DNA of 64,000 nt from Paenibacillus contaminans (GTDB taxonomy: Bacteria; Bacillota; Bacilli; Paenibacillales; NBRC-103111). The translations under genes were made by a program, and so were the position numbers. The notes beneath the pieces were generated by a model that saw nothing but the letters and a program-made list of their open reading frames with translations, had not been told where the DNA came from and searched no databases. Below are positions 52,712-59,023 of the stretch, one piece after another (position 1 is the stretch's first letter; every line of letters starts with the position of its first letter). Location: NCBI RefSeq assembly GCF_003285015.1, contig NZ_QMFB01000008.1, forward strand, positions 242,170 through 306,169, in the 5' to 3' direction.

Positions 52712-53824
52712 ATGAAAACCATTCCATATAAGTTGAAAGAAACGGAGACATTCGTTCAAGAAGCGGAAGCATTCATTCGCGTGTGTTATGAGGAGCTCGG
52801 AAAGCCTGCCGGCGCAATCGAGAAACGGCTTGCCGAGGTTAAAAGGGCGATCGGCGACAATGGATATTACGAGCATACGGCGGAAGAGCTTCAGCACGGC
52901 GCCCGGATGGCATGGCGCAACAGCAGCCGGTGCATCGGCCGGTTGTTCTGGGAATCGCTGTACGTTTGCGATGCGCGGCATATCGAAACGGAAGCCGAAG
53001 CGGCGGAAGCGCTGCTCAAGCATATCGAAACGGCTACGAATGACGGGAAAATACGTCCGGTCATCACGATTTTCAAACCCGCGCATCATGAAGACCGGCA
53101 GCTGCGCATATGGAATCATCAGCTTATCCGATACGCCGGATACGAGACGGCGGACGGCGTTCTCGGCGACCCGGCTTCGCTTGCCTTCACGAAGCTATGC
53201 ATGTCGCTCGGCTGGGAGGGGGCGGGTACGCTTTTTGACGTGCTTCCGCTCGTCTTGAGCGTCGACGGCCGCGAGCCGCAGCTTTTTGACATCCCGGAGC
53301 GATTGGTGCTGGAGGTTCCGCTCGAGCATCCGGATATGCCGGCTTTTGCGGAGATGAAGCTAAAGTGGTACGGCGTGCCGATGGTATCCGACATGCGTCT
53401 TGAAATCGGCGGGATTTCGTACAAGGCGGCGCCGTTTAACGGCTGGTATATGGGAACGGAAATCGGAGCGCGCAATTTGGCGGATGCGGACCGCTACGAT
53501 ATGCTGCCGAAGGTGGCTTCGCTCATGGGGCTGGATACGAGCCGGGAATCGTCGTTATGGCGGGACAAAGCGCTGGTTGAGCTGAATGTGGCGGTGCTGC
53601 ATTCGTATAAGCTGAACGGGGTCTCGATCGTCGACCATCATACGGCCGCCCAGCAATTCGCCAGGTTCGAGGACAAGGAGCGCGCTTGCGGCCGCCCGGT
53701 TTCGGGAGAATGGACATGGCTGATCCCTCCGGTATCTCCCGCGACGACGCATATTTTTCATAAGAATTACACGGATACGATGGCGACGCCTAATTATTTT
53801 TATCAAGACAAGCTGTACGGCTAA
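52712..53824 (+). CDS. nos: Bacterial nitric oxide synthase oxygenase
   Basis: Makes nitric oxide from arginine using heme and tetrahydrobiopterin or tetrahydrofolate; 370 residues, oxygenase domain only, as in Bacillus. The heme thiolate is Cys74 in AWRNSSRCIGR. The active site contains FNGWYMGTEIGARNL with the substrate Glu, and the C-terminal NYFYQDKLYG is typical. No reductase domain is fused or adjacent, so general flavodoxin reductases would supply electrons. ATG at 52712 has GGGAG about 11 nt upstream; ATG at 52679 has none. Bacterial NO protects against oxidants and some antibiotics. Confidence 0.94.
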   Translation: MKTIPYKLKETETFVQEAEAFIRVCYEELGKPAGAIEKRLAEVKRAIGDNGYYEHTAEELQHGARMAWRNSSRCIGRLFWESLYVCDARHIETEAEAAEALLKHIETATNDGKIRPVITIFKPAHHEDRQLRIWNHQLIRYAGYETADGVLGDPASLAFTKLCMSLGWEGAGTLFDVLPLVLSVDGREPQLFDIPERLVLEVPLEHPDMPAFAEMKLKWYGVPMVSDMRLEIGGISYKAAPFNGWYMGTEIGARNLADADRYDMLPKVASLMGLDTSRESSLWRDKALVELNVAVLHSYKLNGVSIVDHHTAAQQFARFEDKERACGRPVSGEWTWLIPPVSPATTHIFHKNYTDTMATPNYFYQDKLYG

Positions 53825-53847
53825 GCTTAAGCTAAGGAGAACGATGA

Positions 53848-54387
53848 ATGAGCGAAGATGTGAAAAATAAACAAGCGCTGGCGGAAGAGGCGAGACGATT
53901 GCTGGCGGCGAATCCCGATCTCGTTTTCGATGAACGGATTCGGATCGATATTTTGCCGGCGGATGCGGCGTTTTGGTTGAAATTCGCTTCCGAATGGGGC
54001 GGCGCGCTTTATTTACTCGATGAAACCAATAAGAAGCGCTTCGAGAAGGAATTGATCGATCAAGCGCAATACGAATATGCAAGAAGGACGTACAGACTCG
54101 GCATGATTGCCTTAAGCAATTTGTACGATATATTGAAGGCATGGCAGGAGGGCGACGATCGGGAGGTTCCGTTCGCCTATGCGATGAGCTCGCTGGATTG
54201 CTATTTCATTCCGGCTTATTTGGAGGATTTCCGCGGCGTGCAGCCGTCGCTCAAGGAAAACTGCGACCGTTATATCCGGCTTGTGATGGAGAAGCTGTCC
54301 GGCAAGGCGTCCATCGAAGATGCGATTTCCGCCCTTCAAACGATGGTAGGGGAGTATATACGCAGCATCCATCTTTATGCCAAGTAA
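53848..54387 (+). CDS. Hypothetical soluble protein, 179 residues
   Basis: Mostly helical cytosolic protein, not recognised. Starts MSEDVKNKQALAEEARRLLA and has an amphipathic core (ALYLLDETNKKRFEKELIDQ, LSNLYDILKAWQEGDDREVP). AAGGAG precedes the ATG. It begins 23 nt after nos in the same direction, so it may share its transcript and a nitric oxide-related role, but that is only positional. Confidence 0.75.
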   Translation: MSEDVKNKQALAEEARRLLAANPDLVFDERIRIDILPADAAFWLKFASEWGGALYLLDETNKKRFEKELIDQAQYEYARRTYRLGMIALSNLYDILKAWQEGDDREVPFAYAMSSLDCYFIPAYLEDFRGVQPSLKENCDRYIRLVMEKLSGKASIEDAISALQTMVGEYIRSIHLYAK

Positions 54388-54450
54388 TGCGATTATTGTT
54401 TGCCGCTTTGCTTCGATTGCATACTTATCTTCCTCAAGGAGCGCCCTACG

Positions 54451-55596
54451 ATGAAAATACGCACGTTGCTAATGATCGCATTGTTCTTGGGTTTGTTCGC
54501 CGGCTTTATTTGGTATATCGGCTGGAACGGCAGCATGCTGTGGCATGCGTTTTTCCCGGATTTGCCCGCAGGCCTGTTCTGGGCGGTTTATTTGTTCGTC
54601 GCGCTCGGCTACTTGCTGGCGATGCTTCTGCGAAGAGCGCTGCCTTACCGCGTGTACACGTTGATCAAGCTGGTCGGCTCATACGGGCTTGGCGTTTTGT
54701 TCTTTTGTATTCTTCTTTTGCCGGTTGCGGATATTGCGGGATGGCTGTTAGTGGCGGGAGGCGCCGATTATGACACCGTCGTTAAAGGCATAGGGGTCGG
54801 AGTCGTCGTTTTGCTGCTGCTTCTGCTGCTGCGCGGCTCGTGGAATGCATGGAGCCCGGTCATCCGCCGTTACGATATCGAGATCGAGAAGCAGGCCGGA
54901 TCCATGCGCGAGCTGCGCATTGCGGTCGCTTCCGACTTGCATCTCGGCACGATCGTCGGCAAACGGCATCTCGGCCGTTTGGTCGAGCGGATCGAGGAGA
55001 TGAAGCCCGATCTTATTTTGCTTCCTGGCGATGTTCTTGACGACAGCATCGAACCGTTCGTCCGTGAAAATATGGCGGAGGTGCTCGGGCGTCTTCAAGC
55101 TCCGCTGGGCGTTTACGCCTCGCTCGGCAACCATGAGTATATCGGCGGCCATATTGAGGAATATGTCGAGCGGATGAAGGCGATCGACATCGAGGTGCTA
55201 GTCGACCGGTCGGTGCATGTGGCGGACAGTTTTTATGTCGTCGGACGCAAAGATTATGCGGCGGAACGTTTTACGAAGCAGGGACGGCTGGGGCTGGACG
55301 AGCTGCTCGCCGATGTCGACCGGACGCTTCCTGTAATCGTACTGGACCATCAGCCGCATAAGCTTGGAATCGCTGCACAGGCGGGTGTCGATTTGATGTT
55401 GTCCGGCCATACGCATAGAGGGCAGATGGTGCCGAATCATTTTATTACGGGGCGTTTGTTCGAGCTCGATTGGGGCTACCTGCGCAAGGAAGCGATGCAT
55501 GCCATCGTCTCTTCCGGCTTCGGCAGCTGGGGGCCGCCGCTTCGGCTCGGCAGCCGGTCGGAGGTTCTCGATATACGGGTATCGTTCGGCAGTTGA
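54451..55596 (+). CDS. Membrane-anchored metallophosphoesterase (YkuE/YaeI-like)
   Basis: Protein of 381 residues with four predicted N-terminal helices (to about 130) and a calcineurin-like phosphoesterase domain. Metal motifs in order: ASDLHLGTIVG, LPGDVLDD, LGNHEYIGG, LDHQPHKLG, SGHTHRGQM. Relatives act on UDP-linked lipids or other membrane phosphoesters. ATG at 54451 lies 9 nt after AAGGAG. It follows the previous gene by 63 nt and is closed by a strong terminator. Confidence 0.9.
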   Translation: MKIRTLLMIALFLGLFAGFIWYIGWNGSMLWHAFFPDLPAGLFWAVYLFVALGYLLAMLLRRALPYRVYTLIKLVGSYGLGVLFFCILLLPVADIAGWLLVAGGADYDTVVKGIGVGVVVLLLLLLLRGSWNAWSPVIRRYDIEIEKQAGSMRELRIAVASDLHLGTIVGKRHLGRLVERIEEMKPDLILLPGDVLDDSIEPFVRENMAEVLGRLQAPLGVYASLGNHEYIGGHIEEYVERMKAIDIEVLVDRSVHVADSFYVVGRKDYAAERFTKQGRLGLDELLADVDRTLPVIVLDHQPHKLGIAAQAGVDLMLSGHTHRGQMVPNHFITGRLFELDWGYLRKEAMHAIVSSGFGSWGPPLRLGSRSEVLDIRVSFGS

Positions 55597-55615
55597 ATAG
55601 TATGTGAAAACCGTC

Positions 55616-55642
55616 AAGGGACTGCAGAGGCAGTCCCTTTTT
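55616..55642 (+). terminator. Intrinsic terminator after membrane phosphoesterase
   Basis: AAGGGACTGC and GCAGTCCCTT stem followed by Ts. A degenerate dispersed-repeat copy (AAGCGGCTCAAAAC ... GTTTATCCTTG) lies at about 55682-55739. Confidence 0.85.
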
Positions 55643-55815
55643 CGTTGAGTCGTTTATCGTTAATTGGTAATAATATCTTGCAAGCGGCTCAAAACCTGCA
55701 GGGAATGCATGTATCGAACTTATCTTTTGTTTATCCTTGTTGCCTTGGTAAGTCGTCTCGAATTGGCTGCGGGCTTGGAAATAACTAAATAAAACTGGTT
55801 GCGAGGGAGTCGGCA

Positions 55816-56439
55816 ATGAAATATATAAGCGAAAGAAAAAACAAAAGCGCGCTGCATGTGTGGCTGCTGATCAGCTTCGTTTGCGCGGTAATATGGTCCG
55901 CCGTTAAACCGACTAACTGGGGGACGTGGGGGGCGGAGGTCGGACCCGCAATAATCGGGGTAACCATCTTGGTTTTTACGTACCGAAAATTCCGGTTTTC
56001 GAGCCCGGTTTACGAATTCATTTGGCTGAGCGGCATTATCATGTCGATGGGCGGTCACTATTCGTACGAGCATTTTCCGCCGTTTGACACCATTAAGGAA
56101 GCATTACATTTGAGCAGAAATCATTTTGACAGGTTAGGTCATATCGTTCAGGGCATCGTTGTAGTGTTTCTGGCCAGGGAAGTGCTCGCCAGATTTCATA
56201 TCGTCACGAAACAAAAATGGCTGATTGCCATAGCGATTCTTATATCGCTGGCCAACAGCGCATTTTATGAAATATTGGAATTTGCCGCTACGGCGATGAT
56301 GGACAAAGATCCGGATCGGATGCTTGGCGCTCAAGGAGATATTTGGGATTCGCAGTGGGATATGTTGAACGCTTTATGCGGGGCGTGCGGGGGAATGCTT
56401 GTTTTCGGAAAATACCACGCTCGCAAAATGAGGGAGTAG
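55816..56439 (+). CDS. DUF2238 (YjdF-like) membrane protein
   Basis: Membrane protein of 207 residues with about six predicted helices and the DUF2238 (PF09997) signature: SRNHFDRLGHIVQGIVVV, then AFYEILEFAATAMM and GAQGDIWDSQWDMLNALCGA. The conserved His/Asp/Glu near the helix ends suggest metal or lipid chemistry, but the family has no known function. GAGGGAG lies just before the ATG. Terminator immediately follows. Confidence 0.9.
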   Translation: MKYISERKNKSALHVWLLISFVCAVIWSAVKPTNWGTWGAEVGPAIIGVTILVFTYRKFRFSSPVYEFIWLSGIIMSMGGHYSYEHFPPFDTIKEALHLSRNHFDRLGHIVQGIVVVFLAREVLARFHIVTKQKWLIAIAILISLANSAFYEILEFAATAMMDKDPDRMLGAQGDIWDSQWDMLNALCGACGGMLVFGKYHARKMRE

Positions 56440-56470
56440 AGGACTCTTTTTTTACGGGAGAGTCCTTTGT
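56440..56470. terminator. Terminator between DUF2238 and ANTAR genes
   Basis: GGACTCT and AGAGTCC stem with a T-rich loop; usable by the converging genes. Confidence 0.65.
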
Positions 56471-56481
56471 TTCTAGCCGGT

Positions 56482-57024
56482 TTATTTGCTCTTACGCAGC
56501 AGCTGGTATACGTTGACGATGGAAATGGCGACGTCGGCGATTTTTTTGCGTTCGTTCATCGCTTGTTTTCGCAAAAATTCATACGCTTCCGCTTCATTCA
56601 AATGTTTGATTTCACAGACGATTTTTTTGGCCTGCTCGATCCATTTGCGTTCTTCCAGCTTGAAAAGCAGCTGCTCGCGCTGCCGATAATGCCCGACTGC
56701 CAGGTATAGCAGCCATTTGTACTCGGAAGAGGTCATCTGCGGGCAAAGAATCCCGTCGATTTCGATCTCCGGCTGGAATGGAGGGGAATCGGGATCGTGA
56801 TCCTCGCACCACCAAAGCACGGGCGTTTTTACTCTGGGATACAGATAGGCCTTAAGCTGGCTGGGGGCAACGTTCAGAACAACGGCATCGTATCGTTCGG
56901 CTTGCTGCGGAATCGGTGCGGGAATGTCTTGGGTTCGAACTTGAATGCCGGTTCCGAGCAGCGCGTGAGCGGGGTTCGTATCGTTCGCCGCAGGCGGTTG
57001 AATAAGCAGAAGAGATCGGATCAT
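56482..57024 (-). CDS. ANTAR-domain RNA-binding antiterminator with pseudoreceiver
   Basis: Protein of 180 residues. The N-terminal half has a receiver-like pattern, but the phosphoacceptor position is Asn51 (DAVVLNVAPS), so it is a pseudoreceiver. The C-terminal ANTAR domain (about 118-178) is clear: ERKWIEQAKKIVCEIKHL, NEAEAYEFLRKQAMNERKKI, ADVAISIV. ANTAR proteins such as NasT bind paired hairpins in leaders and prevent termination, often in nitrogen metabolism. Two GlnR/TnrA boxes upstream support nitrogen control. Its target RNA is not evident. It is divergent from the DUF4157 gene. Confidence 0.88.
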   Translation of the reverse strand: MIRSLLLIQPPAANDTNPAHALLGTGIQVRTQDIPAPIPQQAERYDAVVLNVAPSQLKAYLYPRVKTPVLWWCEDHDPDSPPFQPEIEIDGILCPQMTSSEYKWLLYLAVGHYRQREQLLFKLEERKWIEQAKKIVCEIKHLNEAEAYEFLRKQAMNERKKIADVAISIVNVYQLLRKSK

Positions 57025-57064
57025 GCTTTTTGTCCTCCGTCATAGTCTGTTTGTTGAAAGAAGA

Positions 57065-57081
57065 TGTTATAAAACATAACA
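57065..57081. promoter_or_regulatory. GlnR/TnrA box, proximal
   Basis: TGTTATAAAACATAACA fits TGTNA-N7-TNACA exactly and is a perfect palindrome in its arms. It lies 41 bp upstream of the ANTAR start. Confidence 0.65.
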
Positions 57082-57138
57082 CAAAATCCTGGGGTTGTCG
57101 ATAAAAATGCGGGGAATTAATAATATCGCGCCAAATTG

Positions 57139-57155
57139 TGTTAGGTAACATAACA
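57139..57155. promoter_or_regulatory. GlnR/TnrA box, distal
   Basis: TGTTAGGTAACATAACA fits TGTNA-N7-TNACA exactly. Its centre is 74 bp (about seven turns) from the proximal box. The gap 57156-57498 shows no convincing gene. Confidence 0.65.
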
Positions 57156-57335
57156 TAAATAGATGCGGTGTAGCTTCCATATAATCATGTAGATGCGATA
57201 ATAGGCGAGTCTTTGCCGGTGCTTTACATGAAGTCGGCGTTCAGACCGTAGGAGTTTAAGCGAAAGGATGATATCTTGTCTTCAATAGCTCCTGTTTGCG
57301 CGTTTTCCTTGTCTTCGGTAACGTGGAGTTGGCTC

Positions 57336-57364
57336 TTGACGTACGGCATTGTACGGGCTACGAT
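57336..57364 (+). promoter_or_regulatory. Candidate promoter of the DUF4157 gene
   Basis: TTGACG, 17-bp spacer, TACGAT, about 135 nt upstream of the GTG start. Confidence 0.4.
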
Positions 57365-57498
57365 GAAAGAAAATCGATGCGGCGGAAACATTTGGATGAT
57401 GATGGCGGCGAAGTGGCTGATAATCGGAAAATCCATGCTTTGGATTGACTGCTCCATGTCCCGCAAAAGGCTGAGCCCGCGTTCAGGAGGATATACTC

Positions 57499-58641
57499 GT
57501 GCATCAATATGATCGCAAAAAGGCCCGTACTTATCGCGCCCCGTCCACGGCGAACGCTAAGAGTCCGGATACGGTCCGTACGGATGTAAGCGGCGGTCCG
57601 GGCGCCTCGTTCGCTCAGCTTCAGCAAGCGGCCGGCAACCGGGCTGTACAGCGGATGCTGGCAAGCTCGCTGCACCAACCGGTACAGCGGATGGATCTGG
57701 AAGGCTCAGAGGGCGAGGAAGAGGAGCTGCAGATGAAGCGCGATGCGGCTGTGCAGCGGATGGATCTGGAAGGCTCCGAGGGCGAAGAAGAGGAGCTGCA
57801 GATGAAGAGCGCGGCTGTGCAGCGGATGGATCTGGAAGGCTCCGAGGGTGAAGAAGAGGAGCTGCAGATGAAGAGCGCAGCTGTGCAGCGGATGGATCTG
57901 GAAGGCTCCGAGGGTGAAGAAGAGGAGCTGCAGATGAAGAGCACGGCTGTGCAGCGGATGGATCTGGAAGGCTCCGAGGGCGAAGAAGAGGAGCTTCAGA
58001 TGAAGCGCGATGCGGCTGTGCAGCGGATGGATCTGGAAGGCTCCGAGGGTGAAGAAGAGGAGCTTCAGATGAAGCGCGATGCGGCTGTGCAGCGGATGGA
58101 TCTGGAAGGCTCCGAGGGTGAAGAAGAGGAGCTTCAGATGAAGCGCGAGCAGCCTTCGCAGCGCAAGAGCCCGAGCGGCGGGATGCCGGACGACATCCGG
58201 ATGAAAATGGAATCGTCGATGGGGGCGGATTTTTCGGGTGTCAGAATCCACGAGGGCAGCGAAGCGTCGGACATAGGCGCGTTGGCGTATACGAAGGGCA
58301 GCGACGTTCATTTTGCTCCCGGCAAATACGACCCGTTCTCGCAGTCGGGTCAAGAGCTGCTTGGCCACGAGCTGGCGCATGTCGTTCAGCAGCGGCAGGG
58401 CAGAGTGAGGGCGAATACGATGGTGAACGGCGTGCCTGTGAACGACGACCGCGGCCTGGAGCAGGAAGCGGACGATATGGGCAGGAAGGCGGCCTCCTTC
58501 ACGGTGGCGCCGCTCGCGGAAAGCGCCCAGCGCAAAGCGGACGCGTCGCATCAAGTACATGCCGCGGCATTGCTTAGAAGCAATAAAAACGACGGCGAGC
58601 CTGCCCAGCGCAAAGTGTTTTCCCGCGTTAAACGCGGATAA
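57499..58641 (+). CDS. DUF4157 (PVC-type metallopeptidase) protein with seven tandem repeats
   Basis: Protein of 380 residues without signal peptide. N-terminal LQQAAGNRAVQRML is the segment common in DUF4157 proteins. Residues about 63-218 hold seven near-identical units beginning QRMDLEGSEGEEEELQMK (22 or 23 residues each). The DUF4157 domain follows, with HELAHVVQQ (His290, Glu291, His294) and the likely third ligand Glu323 in LEQEADDMG, preceded by MGADFSGVRIHEGSEAS. DUF4157 proteins are associated with extracellular contractile injection systems and may be cargo or processing peptidases. GTG at 57499 follows AGGAGG by 8 nt. An AAA+ ATPase, DUF4255 protein and beta-rich partner follow. 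Confidence 0.9.
   Translation: MHQYDRKKARTYRAPSTANAKSPDTVRTDVSGGPGASFAQLQQAAGNRAVQRMLASSLHQPVQRMDLEGSEGEEEELQMKRDAAVQRMDLEGSEGEEEELQMKSAAVQRMDLEGSEGEEEELQMKSAAVQRMDLEGSEGEEEELQMKSTAVQRMDLEGSEGEEEELQMKRDAAVQRMDLEGSEGEEEELQMKRDAAVQRMDLEGSEGEEEELQMKREQPSQRKSPSGGMPDDIRMKMESSMGADFSGVRIHEGSEASDIGALAYTKGSDVHFAPGKYDPFSQSGQELLGHELAHVVQQRQGRVRANTMVNGVPVNDDRGLEQEADDMGRKAASFTVAPLAESAQRKADASHQVHAAALLRSNKNDGEPAQRKVFSRVKRG
57685..58155 (+). repeat. Seven-copy in-frame tandem repeat (66/69-bp units)
   Basis: Unit starts at 57685, 57754, 57820, 57886, 57952, 58021 and 58090 (each at CAGCGGATGGATCTGGAAGG). Spacings are 69, 66, 66, 66, 69 and 69 bp. Copies differ at only a few bases, mostly silent or at the CGCGAT/AGC junction, indicating recent expansion by slippage or recombination. 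Confidence 0.95.
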
Positions 58642-58646
58642 GAGTC

Positions 58647-58686
58647 AAGCATCTCTTCGCAGCTGTTGGCGGAGGATGCTTTTTCT
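58647..58686 (+). terminator. Terminator after DUF4157 gene
   Basis: AAGCATC and GATGCTT stem with a large loop, then TTTTC. Confidence 0.65.
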
Positions 58687-58736
58687 TTGCGCAGCCGAAA
58701 GGGGATTTCCAGCCTGACCCCCATCTGGAAAAATTC

Positions 58737-58765
58737 TTGACGCGGGTGTGACGGGGCGATACGAT
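58737..58765 (+). promoter_or_regulatory. Promoter of the AAA+ ATPase leader
   Basis: TTGACG, 17-bp spacer, TACGAT, about 260 nt before the ATPase start. Confidence 0.55.
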
Positions 58766-58788
58766 AAAAGCAATGAACATCGGTTATG

Positions 58789-58816
58789 AAAGTCCGGACT
58801 AGGTCTGGGCTTTTTT
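58789..58816 (+). terminator. Leader terminator (attenuator candidate) before AAA+ ATPase
   Basis: AAAGTCCGGAC pairs fully (two G-T pairs) with GTCTGGGCTTT around the loop TAG, then TTT. It lies only about 45 nt after the predicted start site, so most transcripts should end here unless antitermination occurs. Confidence 0.75.
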
Positions 58817-58864
58817 AAAATATCAGAATTTATTTGTTTCACAACTACTTAAGCCTGATATTTC

Positions 58865-58914
58865 ACCGGTAAACGCACCAGTCCTTAAAAGGACGGTGAA
58901 GCCGTTTATCCTTA
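58865..58914. repeat. Dispersed palindromic repeat, copy 5
   Basis: ACCGGTAAACGCACCAG to AAGCCGTTTATCCTTA with inner stem GTCCTT-AA-AAGGAC. Confidence 0.8.
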
Positions 58915-58959
58915 AAATATAAGCTTTATAGGTTTCACATGATAATTGCTTATATTTCT

Positions 58960-59005
58960 ACGGTAAACGTATGGCGTCAAAGACGCCGACAGGCGTTTAT
59001 CCTTG
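58960..59005. repeat. Dispersed palindromic repeat, copy 6
   Basis: ACGGTAAACG to GGCGTTTATCCTTG with inner stem GGCGTC-AAA-GACGCC. It ends 18 nt before the ATPase ATG, so its hairpin may affect translation. Confidence 0.8.
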
Positions 59006-59023
59006 CGAGGCGGGCGGGATGAT

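Noticed and set aside
57224..57512. Two overlapping frames of about 80 codons, one on each strand, between the ANTAR and DUF4157 genes
   Set aside because: Neither has a ribosome site; one overlaps the DUF4157 start and the other begins with a weak TTG.
57685..58155. Possible CRISPR array
   Set aside because: The 66/69-bp units are in-frame coding repeats without unique spacers.
57706..58560. Minus-strand repetitive frame opposite the DUF4157 gene
   Set aside because: The repeats are the antisense of the seven tandem units, whose plus-strand frame has AGGAGG and a DUF4157 domain.
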